The notes beneath the pieces are model-generated. The model was not told the origin of the DNA. It saw only the letters and a list, made by a program, of their open reading frames with translations, and made no database searches. The position numbers were made by a program, and so were the translations under genes. Below, piece by piece: positions 35,885 through 44,340 of a DNA stretch of 64,000 bases (the stretch's first letter is position 1; each line of letters starts with the position of its first letter). The DNA is from JAMHWF01 sp035911095 (GTDB lineage Bacteria; Pseudomonadota; Gammaproteobacteria; Burkholderiales; Burkholderiaceae_C): NCBI GenBank assembly GCA_035911095.1, contig JAMHWF010000128.1, positions 1-64,000 of the forward strand, in the 5' to 3' direction.

Positions 35885-36841
35885 ATGACCCGATTGCTGA
35901 TCCTCGGTGGTACCGGCTTTGTCGGCCGCTCGCTGCTCGCGCGGCTGGTCGAACGCAGCCACGGCGGCGGCGAGCGCCTGCGGGTGCCCACGCGCCGCAT
36001 CGGCCGCGCGCGGCGCATCCAGTCGCTGCCCGGCGTCGAGGCCGTGCAGGCCGACGTGCACGACCCGAAGCAATTGGCCGCGCTGGTCGACGGCTGCGAC
36101 GCGGTGGTCAACCTGGTGGCGATCCTGCACGGCTCGCGCAGCGAGTTCGAGCGCGTGCACGTCGAACTGCCGCGCAGCCTGGCCGCCGCCTGCGCGAGGG
36201 CCGGCGTGACGCGCGTGGTGCACGTCAGCGCGCTCGGGGTCGTCGGCCAGGCGCCGTCGAACTACCTGCGCAGCAAGATGGCCGGCGAGGCGGCGTTGCG
36301 CGTCGAGCCGCTGAACACGACGATCCTGCGGCCCTCGGTGATCTTCGGCGAGCAGGACCGGCTGACCAACCTGTTCGCCGGCCTGCAGCGCTTCTCGCCG
36401 GTGGTGCCGCTGGCCTGCGCCGACGCCCGCTTCCAGCCGGTGTGGGTCGAGGACGTGACCGAGGCGATCGTGCGCTGCCTCGACCGGACCGACCCGGTCG
36501 GCCACTACTTCGAATGCGCCGGCCCCGACGTGATGACGCTGCGCGAACTCGTCACGCTGACCGGACGCCTCGCGGGGCACCCGCGGCCGGTGATCGCGCT
36601 GCCCCCCGGGCTCGGCCGGCTGCAGGCGCGCCTGCTGTCGTGGACGCCGGGCGGCCCGCTGATGTCGCCCGACAACCTCGATTCGATGTCGGTCCCGAAC
36701 GTCGCCACCGGCAGCTTCCCCGGGCTGGACGCGCTGGGCATCCGCGCCTCGGCGCTCGAAGCCGTTGCGCCGGCCTGGCTGGGCAGCGGCGGCGGGCAGG
36801 AGGCGCTCGACCGCTTCCGCGCGACGGCCAGGCGCGCCTGA
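35885..36841 (+). CDS. Complex I NDUFA9-like NAD(P)-binding protein
   Basis: Atypical short-chain dehydrogenase/epimerase fold protein of 318 residues. The N-terminus has the dinucleotide motif ILGGTGFVGRSLL (GGTGFVG 8-14). CDAVVNLVAIL, VVHVSALGV and NYLRSKMAGE replace the usual YxxxK catalytic set with a partial one. IFGEQDRLTNLFAGLQRFSPVVPL and FQPVWVEDVTEAIV match the NDUFA9 group. Bacterial members are found beside housekeeping genes and their role is unclear. A GTG four codons upstream is an alternative start. It lies 60 bases after slt. Confidence 0.82.
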   Translation: MTRLLILGGTGFVGRSLLARLVERSHGGGERLRVPTRRIGRARRIQSLPGVEAVQADVHDPKQLAALVDGCDAVVNLVAILHGSRSEFERVHVELPRSLAAACARAGVTRVVHVSALGVVGQAPSNYLRSKMAGEAALRVEPLNTTILRPSVIFGEQDRLTNLFAGLQRFSPVVPLACADARFQPVWVEDVTEAIVRCLDRTDPVGHYFECAGPDVMTLRELVTLTGRLAGHPRPVIALPPGLGRLQARLLSWTPGGPLMSPDNLDSMSVPNVATGSFPGLDALGIRASALEAVAPAWLGSGGGQEALDRFRATARRA

Positions 36842-36918
36842 GCCTCGCGCGCTGCGGCCGCGTCCCGCGGCTGCGGCCTGCGCAGGTCGTGCCAGCGTCC
36901 GCCCCGCGGCAAGGCCGT

Positions 36919-36940
36919 CCGGCAGCCAATGCACTGCCGG
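36919..36940. repeat. Hairpin in the gap between the NDUFA9-like and GST genes
   Basis: CCGGCAG and CTGCCGG form 7-bp perfect arms around CCAATGCA, about 80 bases after the NDUFA9-like stop. It may end that transcript. A -10-like TAGCAT at 36988-36993 then precedes the GST gene, which has GGAGG before its ATG. Confidence 0.4.
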
Positions 36941-37032
36941 CATCGATGCGATGCAGGATCGTCATGTGCGCGGCGGGCCTGCGCGGCTAGCATCCCCAGG
37001 CGCCACCCGACGGCGCATCGGAGGCGATCGCG

Positions 37033-37719
37033 ATGGCCCTACAGCTCTACATCGGCAACAAGAACTACTCGTCCTGGTCGCTGCGCCCCTGGCTGCTGAT
37101 GCGCCAGGCGGGCATCCCCTTCGACGAGGTCATGCTGCGTTTCGACAGCTTCGGCCCCGGCTCGGAGTTCAAGCGGCGGGCCAGCGAGATCACGCCCGTC
37201 GGCAAGGTGCCGGTGCTGGTCGACGACGGCTTCGCGGTCTGGGACACGCTGGCGATCGCCGAGTACCTCGCCGAGAAGTTTCCGTCGAAGGCCCTCTGGC
37301 CGGCCGACCCGCGGCAGCGCGCCCGGGCCCGCTCGCTGTGCGCCGAGATGCACGCCGGCTTCGGCGCGCTGCGCGACGCCTTCCCGATGAACATCGAGGC
37401 CTCGCTGCCCGAGGTCGGCGCGCGCCTGCTCGCCGAGCGGCCCGAGGCCGCGGCCGACCTGGCGCGTATCGGCGAGATCTGGTGCGGCGCGCTCGAAGCC
37501 AGCGGCGGGCCGATGCTGTTCGGCGGCTTCTCGATCGCCGACGCCTACTACGCCCCGGTCGCCAGCCGCGTGCGCACCTACGGGCTGCCCCTGCCGCTGG
37601 CGGCGGCGAACTACCTCGAGCGGGTCTTCGAGCTCGAGGCGATGCGCAGCTGGGTCGCCGAGGCCCTGGTCGAAGCGGACTTCGTCGCCTTCGACGAGCC
37701 GTACCGCAGCGCGCGCTGA
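37033..37719 (+). CDS. Glutathione S-transferase family protein
   Basis: Cytoplasmic GST-fold protein of 228 residues. The thioredoxin-like N domain begins LQLYIGNKNYSSWSLRPWLLM, with the Ser of the zeta/theta-type active site. It continues through KVPVLVDDGFAVWDTLAIAEYLAEKFP, the glutathione gamma-Glu site (VPVL and D-T). The helical C domain contains MLFGGFSIADAYYAPVASRV with the conserved Asp. GGAGG upstream supports the start. Substrate unknown. Confidence 0.88.
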   Translation: MALQLYIGNKNYSSWSLRPWLLMRQAGIPFDEVMLRFDSFGPGSEFKRRASEITPVGKVPVLVDDGFAVWDTLAIAEYLAEKFPSKALWPADPRQRARARSLCAEMHAGFGALRDAFPMNIEASLPEVGARLLAERPEAAADLARIGEIWCGALEASGGPMLFGGFSIADAYYAPVASRVRTYGLPLPLAAANYLERVFELEAMRSWVAEALVEADFVAFDEPYRSAR

Positions 37720-37815
37720 AGCGTCCGGCAAGGCGCCCCGGACCCGGCCCGACGCCCGGCCGCGCCCGCGGCCCCGGCCGGGCGGCCCGCAAGCGGGCCT
37801 CGCTCGCGCGGCCCC

Positions 37816-37821
37816 TACACT
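37816..37821 (+). promoter_or_regulatory. -10 of cca, leaderless geometry
   Basis: TACACT is followed by six bases (GCCCGC) and the ATG at 37828. No Shine-Dalgarno is present. The same TACACT-6-ATG arrangement occurs before tsaB. Confidence 0.6.
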
Positions 37822-37827
37822 GCCCGC

Positions 37828-39051
37828 ATGGAGCGCTACGTCGTCGGCGGCGCGGTGCGCGACGCGCTGCTCGGCTTGCCGGTCACCGACCGCGACTGGG
37901 TCGTGGTCGGCGCCACGCCGCAGGAACTGCTGGCCCAGGGCTACACGCCGGTCGGCCGCGACTTCCCGGTCTTCCTGCACCCGCAGACGCGCGAGGAGCA
38001 CGCGCTCGCGCGCACCGAGCGCAAGACCGCGCCGGGCTACCACGGCTTCGTCTTCCACGCCGAGCCCGACGTCACGCTCGAACAAGACCTGGCGCGGCGC
38101 GACCTGACCGTCAACGCGATGGCGCGCGCCGAGGACGGCTCCGTCGTCGACCCGCATGGCGGCGCGCGGGACCTCGCCGCCAAGGTGCTGCGCCACGTCT
38201 CGCCCGCCTTCGCCGAAGACCCGGTGCGCATCCTGCGCCTGGCGCGCTTCGCGGCGCGCTTCGCCGACTTCACGGTCGCCGGCGAGACGATGGTGCTGAT
38301 GCGCCGCATGGTCGCGGCGGGCGAGGTCGACGCGCTGGTCCCCGAGCGCGTCTGGCAGGAACTCGCGCGCGGGCTGATGGCGGGGCGCCCCTCGCGCATG
38401 TTCGAGGTGCTGCGCGAAGCCGGCGCCCTGGCCCGCCTGCTGCCCGAGGTCGACCGCCTGTGGGGCGTGCCGCAGCGCGCCGACTACCACCCCGAGGTCG
38501 ACACCGGCGTGCACCTGATGATGGTGCTCAACACCGCCGCGCGCCTCGAGGCGCCCCTTGCCGTGCGCTACGCCTGCCTGGTGCACGACCTGGGCAAGGG
38601 CACGACGCCGGCCGAGGTGCTGCCGCGCCATATCGGCCACGAAGACCGCAGCGTCCGCCTGGCGCGCGCGATGGGCGAGCGCCTGCGCGTGCCCGGCGAC
38701 TGCCGAGAGCTCGGCGAGGTCGTCGCCCGCGAACACGGGAACATCCACCGCAGCGAAGGCTTCGGCGCGCAGGCCCTGCTGCGCCTGCTCGAACGCTGTG
38801 ACGCGCTGCGCAAACCGGCGCGCTTCCACGAGGTGCTGCTCGCCTGCGAGTGCGATGCCCGCGGGCGCCTCGGCTTCGAGGACGCGCCTTACCCGCCACG
38901 CCAGCGCCTGGCGGCAGCCCTGGCCGGTGCGCTGCAGGTCGACACCGCGGTCGTGGCGGCCGAAGCAGCGGCGCAGGGACTCAGCGGCCCGGCGGTCGGC
39001 GAGCGCATCCGCGCGGCGCGCGCGCAGGCGCTGCAGGCGTTCGACGCCTGA
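37828..39051 (+). CDS. cca: Multifunctional CCA-adding tRNA nucleotidyltransferase
   Basis: Adds or repairs the CCA end of tRNA. The 407-residue length matches the bacterial class II enzyme with a C-terminal HD domain. Motif A is VVGGAVRDALLG with D21 and D23 in TDRDW. RRDLTVNAMA and EDPVRILRLARFAARF follow. The HD phosphohydrolase part has CLVHDLGKGTTPAEVLPRHIGHE with H253-D254. The start is fixed by MERYVVGGAVRD and a -10 six bases upstream. It is last in a plus-strand run after slt, NDUFA9-like and GST, but appears to have its own promoter. Confidence 0.96.
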   Translation: MERYVVGGAVRDALLGLPVTDRDWVVVGATPQELLAQGYTPVGRDFPVFLHPQTREEHALARTERKTAPGYHGFVFHAEPDVTLEQDLARRDLTVNAMARAEDGSVVDPHGGARDLAAKVLRHVSPAFAEDPVRILRLARFAARFADFTVAGETMVLMRRMVAAGEVDALVPERVWQELARGLMAGRPSRMFEVLREAGALARLLPEVDRLWGVPQRADYHPEVDTGVHLMMVLNTAARLEAPLAVRYACLVHDLGKGTTPAEVLPRHIGHEDRSVRLARAMGERLRVPGDCRELGEVVAREHGNIHRSEGFGAQALLRLLERCDALRKPARFHEVLLACECDARGRLGFEDAPYPPRQRLAAALAGALQVDTAVVAAEAAAQGLSGPAVGERIRAARAQALQAFDA

Positions 39052-39088
39052 GTTCGACCGGCGCCGTTGCCCGTCGGCGGCCGCCTTG

Positions 39089-39664
39089 TCAGCGCGCCCA
39101 GGACGGCGAGCACCACTGTTGTTCGCAGGGCACACCGTCGCCATCGCCGTCCATCTGCGTGCCGGGGCAGTGGTGCAGGAAGAATTCGGCCTCGGCGCAG
39201 GAGGTCATCTGCGAGCAGTGCAGCCGGCCGTCGCAGCGATAGGCCGGCAGCCCGTCTTTCGGGGCAGTCGCTCCAGCCGGCCCTTCGACGAGCACGCCCT
39301 GCGTGTCGGGGCCCGGCGCATCGGACCGGACGCCGACCTGTCGCCAGGCGGTCACCGCGCCGGCAAGGATCGCGAGCACGAGCGCGGCGGCGACCACCCG
39401 ACGCGCCCTGCTCCGGCCCGGCGCGGAGACCGGCCGGGCACCATCGCTGCGGCCGACGGCCAGCCGCTGCACCTCGACGGCCTGCGGCTTGCCGTCCGCG
39501 CCGCGCCCCAGTTCGTACCGCAAGGCCTCGCCAACCGTCGGGCGGCTCCCGTCGCGCGGAAACGCGCTGATGTGGACGAAGATTTCGCGTCCACCGTGGG
39601 TCGGTGCGATGAAGCCGAAGCCTCGGTCGTCGTGCCAGGTGTTGAGTTTGCCGACGAGGGGCAT
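39089..39664 (-). CDS. Cold-shock domain / membrane segment / excalibur domain fusion
   Basis: 191 residues. Residues 1-68 are a cold-shock (OB-fold) domain with the RNA-binding motifs RGFGFI (14-19) and IFVHISAF (28-35). A basic linker leads to one predicted membrane span (about 89-107). Residues 142-181 form an excalibur calcium-binding domain with four or more Cys and the DGDGDG loop (172-177) before VPCE. The expected topology is a cytoplasmic nucleic-acid-binding domain and a periplasmic Ca-binding domain. Related cold-shock/membrane fusions usually end in DUF1294 instead. The function is unknown. It converges on cca with 37 bases between stops. Confidence 0.85.
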   Translation of the reverse strand: MPLVGKLNTWHDDRGFGFIAPTHGGREIFVHISAFPRDGSRPTVGEALRYELGRGADGKPQAVEVQRLAVGRSDGARPVSAPGRSRARRVVAAALVLAILAGAVTAWRQVGVRSDAPGPDTQGVLVEGPAGATAPKDGLPAYRCDGRLHCSQMTSCAEAEFFLHHCPGTQMDGDGDGVPCEQQWCSPSWAR

Positions 39665-39907
39665 GAGGTGACTGCGGCGGGAGGTCGGGCGCGTGGCGCG
39701 GCGAAAGACACCACTCGCGATGCTTCCCGTCGCCCACGGCCTGCAATCTTCTCCGGACGGCGGGAGCCGACTCGGCTACGACGCGCCCGCCAAGCCGGTC
39801 GTCGTGACATCCGCCCGGCTGACGCGCCCAGCCACCCGCCAGCAGCCCGCCTCATCGATCCGACGCGCCGACCCCGCCTTCGGTAGTCGGCCGCGCTGGA
39901 CCCGCGC

Positions 39908-40102
39908 TCAGACGAACTTCGCCACCACCATCGCCAGGAAGCTCAACAGCAGCGTGCTGGCCAGCGGGATGTCCCACTCGCGCCCGAAGAGGCGAAAGCG
40001 CAGGTCGCCCGGCAGCTTGCCGAAGCCGAGCTTGGCCAGCCAGGGCCGCAGCGCGCTGAGCAGCACCAGCGCGAGGAAGACGACGAGCAGCCAGCGGATC
40101 AC
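39908..40102 (-). CDS. DUF2905 family small membrane protein
   Basis: A 64-residue protein beginning at the GTG at 40102: MIRWLLVVFLALVLLSALRPWL, then KLPGDLRFRLFGREWDIPLASTLLLSFLAMVVAKFV. Two hydrophobic helices flank the conserved LPGD motif of DUF2905. Its start overlaps the stop of the upstream methyltransferase gene (GTGA), so the two are translationally coupled. Function unknown. Confidence 0.82.
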   Translation of the reverse strand: MIRWLLVVFLALVLLSALRPWLAKLGFGKLPGDLRFRLFGREWDIPLASTLLLSFLAMVVAKFV

Positions 40103-41340
40103 AGCCGGTGCAGGCGGTCGCCCGCGGTGAAGCCGATCGGCTCGAAGTCGCAGCCGCGGGCGAAGGCCACGACCTTGAACAGCTCGCCCATCTCGTGCTC
40201 GTGCACCAGGCGCTGGGCGGCGATGCGGTCGGCGACGCCGGCGGCCGCCATCGCCTCGACCAGGCCGCAGTTCAGCAGGAAGCGCCCCTGCGAGGTGTAG
40301 CCGATCACGTCGAGCCCGGCCTCCTGCCCCGCGAGCGCGATGCCGGTGAAGTCGACGTGGGCGGTGATGTCCTTGCTGCCGGGCACCTCGAGCGGCGCCG
40401 CGTCGCCCGACTCGGTACGGTGGGCACGGTGGCACACCAGCGTGCCGGCGCGGCGCTGCGGGTGGTAGTACTCGTCCTGCGGGAAGCCGTAGTCGATGAA
40501 GAAGGCCGCGCCGCGGCGCAGCATCCCGGCCAGGGTCGCAATGAAGGCCTCGGCCTGCGGGTGGATCTCGACGGTGGTGCCGGGCACGAAGGAGCCGTCG
40601 ACCGGCGGGCGGCGGTCGGTCGGTCGGTCTTGCCAGGCGAAGGTCGGGCCTGCGATCGGCGCCGGTGCTGCCGCGGCCGTTGCCGTTGCCGTTGCCGGCA
40701 CGGTCGCCGGGGCCTCGCCCAGCGCAGCTTCCAGCGCGACCCCGCGCTCGAACCAGCGCTCGCCATCCCAGTGCAGCAGCGCGACCGGCATCGCGTCGAG
40801 CACCTCGTTGCCGACGACGACGCCCTCGATCGCCTCGGGCAGCGTGTCCAGCCATTCGACGCGGCCTTCCCAGCGCGCCAGGCGCTCGCGCTGACGCTCG
40901 CGCAGCGCGGCCGAGAGCTCGACGATGCGATAGCGCACAGGCGCGGCACCGCTGCCCGTCGCCTCGTCCAGCGCCTCGAGCAGTTGCCCCGCGAGCGCGC
41001 CGGAGCCGGCACCGAACTCGATCACCTCGGTGGTGCCGCTCGCCTGCAGCGCCTGCGCCACCTGGCGTGCCAGCGCACGGCCGAACAGCGGGCTCAGCTC
41101 GGGCGCGGTGACGAAGTCACTGCCCGAGGACGGCATCGCGCCGAACTGGCGGCTGTCGCGCGCGTAGTAGCCGAGGCCCGGTTCGTACAGGGCCAGCGCC
41201 ATATAGCGCTCGAAGCCGATCCAGCCGCCGGCGGCGGCGATCTCGCCGGCGATGCGCGTGGTGAGCGGGTCGGCTCCGGCGCCTGGCGCGCCAGGGCCTT
41301 CGCCTGCCGTCGATACACTGCCGGATTCCGTCTCGCGCAT
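40099..41340 (-). CDS. SAM-dependent methyltransferase, MidA/NDUFAF7 family
   Basis: The family methylates an Arg of the complex I 49-kDa subunit in mitochondria; bacterial members are thought to act similarly. 413 residues from the ATG at 41340. Landmarks are WIGFERYMALALYEPGLGYY, DFVTAPELSPLFG, EFGAGSGALAGQLLEAL (AdoMet site) and GVVVGNEVLDAMPV, with GAAFFIDYGFPQDEYY and KDITAHVDFT later. An Ala/Thr/Pro insert at about 205-230 is encoded by a short GCCGTT hexamer repeat (40676-40697). TACAAT lies six bases before the ATG. It is divergent from the pteridine reductase gene. Confidence 0.9.
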   Translation of the reverse strand: MRETESGSVSTAGEGPGAPGAGADPLTTRIAGEIAAAGGWIGFERYMALALYEPGLGYYARDSRQFGAMPSSGSDFVTAPELSPLFGRALARQVAQALQASGTTEVIEFGAGSGALAGQLLEALDEATGSGAAPVRYRIVELSAALRERQRERLARWEGRVEWLDTLPEAIEGVVVGNEVLDAMPVALLHWDGERWFERGVALEAALGEAPATVPATATATAAAAPAPIAGPTFAWQDRPTDRRPPVDGSFVPGTTVEIHPQAEAFIATLAGMLRRGAAFFIDYGFPQDEYYHPQRRAGTLVCHRAHRTESGDAAPLEVPGSKDITAHVDFTGIALAGQEAGLDVIGYTSQGRFLLNCGLVEAMAAAGVADRIAAQRLVHEHEMGELFKVVAFARGCDFEPIGFTAGDRLHRL

Positions 41341-41346
41341 CGACCG

Positions 41347-41352
41347 ATTGTA
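41347..41352 (-). promoter_or_regulatory. -10 of the MidA-like gene, leaderless geometry
   Basis: On the minus strand TACAAT is followed by six bases (CGGTCG) and ATG. It is the best -10 match of the leaderless set. It abuts the AGGA ribosome site of the divergent reductase gene. Confidence 0.6.
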
Positions 41353-41361
41353 GGAACCGTG

Positions 41362-42192
41362 ATGGCGTCGACCGCCCTGCCCCCGGCCCCGACGGTGCCG
41401 CCACCGCCCCCGGGCGCGCGACGCCGCGTCGCGCTGGTGACCGGTGCCGCGCGCCGGCTCGGCCGCCAGATCGCCCTCGAACTGGCCCGTCACGGCCACG
41501 ACATCGCGCTGCACTGCCATGCGCTCGACGCCGATGCCGAGGCCACACACAGCGCGATCGTCGGCAGCGGCGCGCGCTGCGCGGTGCTCGCCGCCGACCT
41601 CGCCGACGAGGCCGCCTGCCGCGCCCTGCTGCCGCGCGCGGCCGAGGCGCTCGGGCCGGTCGAGGTGCTGGTCAACAACGCCTCGGCCTTCGAGTACGAC
41701 GACCTGGCCAGCTTCGGCCATGCGGTGATGGCCCGGCAGTGGCAGGTCAACACCGCCGCGCCGGTGCTGCTGGCCCAGGCGCTGGCCGCACAGGTCGGCG
41801 CGCGCGACCCGGGGGGCGTGCCGGCAGTGGTCGTCAACCTGCTCGACCAGAAGCTCTGGAACCCGAACCCCGACCACTTCTCGTACACGCTGTCGAAAGC
41901 CGCGCTGGAGGCGGCGACGACGATGCTGGCGATCGCGCTCGCGCCGCGGGTGCGCGTCTGCGGCGTCGCGCCGGGGGTCACGCTGCCTTCGGGGCCGATG
42001 GACCAGGCGAGCTTCGAGCAGGCGCACCGCATGACACCGCTCGGCCGCGCCTCGACGCCGGCCGACATTGCCGCGGCGGTGCGCTTCCTGGTCGAGTCGC
42101 CGGCCATCACCGGCACCAGCCTGCTTGTCGACGGCGGCCAGCACCTCGCGCCGCAGCGGCGCGACGTCATGTTCCTCGTCGGCGGTGCCTGA
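41362..42192 (+). CDS. Pteridine reductase-like short-chain dehydrogenase
   Basis: SDR of 276 residues, probably a dihydromonapterin/dihydropteridine reductase of the FolM/PTR1 type. The NADP motif is TGAARRLG (27-34). LVNNASAF (104-111) and Y175TLSK179 are the SDR core. The usual catalytic Ser is replaced by Asp in NLLDQKL (D162), as in PTR1. The first 20 residues are a Pro-rich extension. The TAGGAA ribosome site supports the ATG at 41362; a GTG lies one codon earlier. folB follows after 7 bases, which supports a pterin role. TACACT at 41314-41319 may be its -10. Confidence 0.88.
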   Translation: MASTALPPAPTVPPPPPGARRRVALVTGAARRLGRQIALELARHGHDIALHCHALDADAEATHSAIVGSGARCAVLAADLADEAACRALLPRAAEALGPVEVLVNNASAFEYDDLASFGHAVMARQWQVNTAAPVLLAQALAAQVGARDPGGVPAVVVNLLDQKLWNPNPDHFSYTLSKAALEAATTMLAIALAPRVRVCGVAPGVTLPSGPMDQASFEQAHRMTPLGRASTPADIAAAVRFLVESPAITGTSLLVDGGQHLAPQRRDVMFLVGGA

Positions 42193-42199
42193 GGCCGCG

Positions 42200-42616
42200 A
42201 TGAGCCGCCTCGCCGCCCTCCACCCCGACGCGCTTCGCGGCTGCCGGCGCCTCTTCCTGCGCGGCCTGGAGCTGCCGGTGCGCATCGGCGTGCACGACTT
42301 CGAGCTCGGGGCGCCGCAGCGCATGCGCTTCGACATCGAGCTCTGGGTGCCGCTGGCGGCCTCGACGCCTCGCGCCGACCGGCTCGACGAGGTCGTCGAT
42401 TACGATTTCGTGCGCGCCCTGGTCGCCGAGCGCGTCGGCCGCGGGCCGGTCGCGCTGCAGGAGACGCTGGCCGACGACCTGCTCGCCGCGCTGCTCGCCC
42501 ACCCCTCGGTGCACGCGGCCAGCGTCGCGACCGAGAAACCCGATGTCTACCCGGACTGCGCGGCGGTCGGCGTCGAGGTCTACGGCCTCGCCACGCGCCG
42601 CCTCGACACGCCCTGA
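42200..42616 (+). CDS. folB: Dihydroneopterin aldolase
   Basis: Cleaves or epimerises dihydroneopterin in folate synthesis. 138 residues, with LFLRGLELPVRIGVHDFELGAPQRMRFDIELWV at the start, DEVVDYDFVRALV in the middle and ATEKPDVYPDCAAVGVEVY at the end. These match FolB including the catalytic-Lys region (TEKP). GAGG precedes the ATG. It is in tandem with the pteridine reductase gene (7-base gap) and ttcA (15-base gap), so a shared transcript is likely. Confidence 0.92.
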   Translation: MSRLAALHPDALRGCRRLFLRGLELPVRIGVHDFELGAPQRMRFDIELWVPLAASTPRADRLDEVVDYDFVRALVAERVGRGPVALQETLADDLLAALLAHPSVHAASVATEKPDVYPDCAAVGVEVYGLATRRLDTP

Positions 42617-42631
42617 GCCCGCCGGTTCCCC

Positions 42632-43651
42632 ATGAACACGATCGCCGACCCCTTCATCCCCGCCATCGCCCCCGCCGCACAGCCGGCCGACCGAGCGGCC
42701 TCGCTCGAACTGCGCAAGCTCGGCAAACGCCTGCACCGCCAGGTCGGCCAGGCGATCGCCGACTACCAGATGATCGGCGCCGGCGACAAGGTGATGGTGT
42801 GCCTCTCGGGCGGCAAGGACAGCTACGCGCTGCTCGACATCCTGCTCGAGCTGCGCCGGCGCGCGCCGGTGCCCTTCGAGCTCGTCGCGGTCAACCTCGA
42901 CCAGAAGCAGCCCGGCTTTCCCGCCCACGTGCTGCCCGAGTACCTCGAAAGCCGGGGCGTGCCCTTCCACATCGAGAACCAGGATACCTACAGCATCGTC
43001 AAGCGCCTGATCCCCGAGGGCAAGACGATGTGCAGCCTGTGCTCGCGCCTGCGGCGCGGCATCCTGTACCGCGTGGCCAGCGAGCTCGGCGCGACGCGCA
43101 TCGCGCTCGGCCACCACCGCGACGACATGCTGCAGACCTTCTTCCTCAACATGTTCTTCGGCGCCCGGCTGAAGAGCATGCCGCCGAAGCTGGTCAGCGA
43201 CGACGGCCGCCACGTCGTCATCCGCCCACTGGCCTACGTGGCGGAGACCGACCTCGAGCGCTGGGCGGTGCACCGAGCCTTCCCGATCATCCCCTGCACA
43301 CTGTGCGGCAGCCAGGACAACCTGCAGCGGGTGCAGATCCGGCAGATGCTTCGCGACTGGGACCGGCGTTTTCCCGGCCGCATCGACAACATGTTCACCG
43401 CGCTCGGCAACGTCGTGCCCTCGCACCTGCACGACCGGAACCTGTACCCGTTCACGACCCTCCAAGCGAACGGCGTCGCGGACCCGCAGGGTGACCGCGC
43501 CTTCGACGACGAGGAGACCGACGCATGTGCGCCCCCCGCCGCCGCCGGTGCGGGCGCTGCCGTCGTGACGCTGCACCGCCCGCAGGCCGCCGCTGCGGGC
43601 GACCCCGGCGACCCGGACCGGATATCAGAGCGTCCCAGGAGACGAACATGA
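42632..43651 (+). CDS. ttcA: tRNA 2-thiocytidine synthetase TtcA
   Basis: Iron-sulfur ATP-pyrophosphatase that thiolates C32 of certain tRNAs. 339 residues. The PP-loop SGGKDS lies at 59-64. Cys motif CSLC is at 134-137 and CTLC at 222-225; C134, C137 and C222 are the expected cluster ligands. GHHRDDMLQTFFLNMFFG and PGRIDNMFTALGNVVPSHLHD are diagnostic. The C-terminal 45 or so residues are an Ala/Pro-rich tail beyond the usual end. The stop overlaps the start of the next gene (ATGA). Confidence 0.96.
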   Translation: MNTIADPFIPAIAPAAQPADRAASLELRKLGKRLHRQVGQAIADYQMIGAGDKVMVCLSGGKDSYALLDILLELRRRAPVPFELVAVNLDQKQPGFPAHVLPEYLESRGVPFHIENQDTYSIVKRLIPEGKTMCSLCSRLRRGILYRVASELGATRIALGHHRDDMLQTFFLNMFFGARLKSMPPKLVSDDGRHVVIRPLAYVAETDLERWAVHRAFPIIPCTLCGSQDNLQRVQIRQMLRDWDRRFPGRIDNMFTALGNVVPSHLHDRNLYPFTTLQANGVADPQGDRAFDDEETDACAPPAAAGAGAAVVTLHRPQAAAAGDPGDPDRISERPRRRT

Positions 43652-44307
43652 CCCGACGAGCCTCTTTCCGACGTGGCGCCGCCGCCGTGGCGGTCGCGGC
43701 GCTGGCGCTGGCCGGCTGCGCGACGACCAGCCTCGTCAGCGACGTCAAGAGCTACAGCCAGTGGCCCGCGGAACGCCAGCCTTCGACCTACAGCTTCGAA
43801 CGCCTGCCCTCGCAGGAGGCGGACGGCGCCAACCAGGCCTCGATCGAGTCCGCGGCCCGGCCAGCGCTGTCCCAGGCCGGCCTGAAGGAGGTCGACCCCG
43901 GCGACAAGGCCGACGTCACGGTGCAGGTGGGCCTGCGCACCGCGCGCGACGCGCGCTTCAGCGGCTGGGACGACCCCTTCATCTGGAACGGCGGCCTCGG
44001 CTACTACGGCGGCTACTACGGCCCCTGGCGGCGCGGCTGGGGCTGGGGCTGGTACCCCGGCATGTCGATGGGCTACTCCACGCCCCGCTACGAGCACGAG
44101 GCCGTTGTGCTGATCCGCGACGGCAAGGATGGCAAGGCGCTCTACGAGACGCGGGCCAGCATCGACAACTACGGCTACACCGACGAGACCACCCTCTCGG
44201 CGATGTTCGCGGCGGCGCTGAAGGACTTTCCGCGCCCGGCGATCAGCCCGCGGCGCGTGACGGTGCCGCTGGCGCCGGAGAGCCCGGCCTCGGCCGCGAA
44301 GTCCTGA
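43648..44307 (+). CDS. DUF4136 lipoprotein
   Basis: 219-residue predicted lipoprotein with lipobox LAGC (about residues 20-23) after a short basic N-terminus. The body matches the DUF4136 pattern: TYSFERLPSQE, VDPGDKADVTVQVGLRTARD, a Gly/Tyr/Trp-rich stretch (GYYGGYYGPWRRGWGWGW) and ALYETRASIDNYGYTDETTLSAMFAAALKDFP. AGGAG precedes the ATG at 43648, which overlaps the ttcA stop. Function unknown; likely at the cell envelope. Confidence 0.88.
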   Translation: MTRRASFRRGAAAVAVAALALAGCATTSLVSDVKSYSQWPAERQPSTYSFERLPSQEADGANQASIESAARPALSQAGLKEVDPGDKADVTVQVGLRTARDARFSGWDDPFIWNGGLGYYGGYYGPWRRGWGWGWYPGMSMGYSTPRYEHEAVVLIRDGKDGKALYETRASIDNYGYTDETTLSAMFAAALKDFPRPAISPRRVTVPLAPESPASAAKS

Positions 44308-44340
44308 GCGGCGCCGCGGCCCGGGCGTCGGACGGGCGGC

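Noticed and set aside
37741..37815. Terminator between the GST and cca genes
   Set aside because: GC-rich inverted words are present but no stable symmetric stem with a T-run could be defined.
40676..40697. GCCGTT hexamer repeat as a phase-variation tract
   Set aside because: Only about three and a half units, in frame, encoding a Thr-Ala linker; a change in unit number would not shift the frame.
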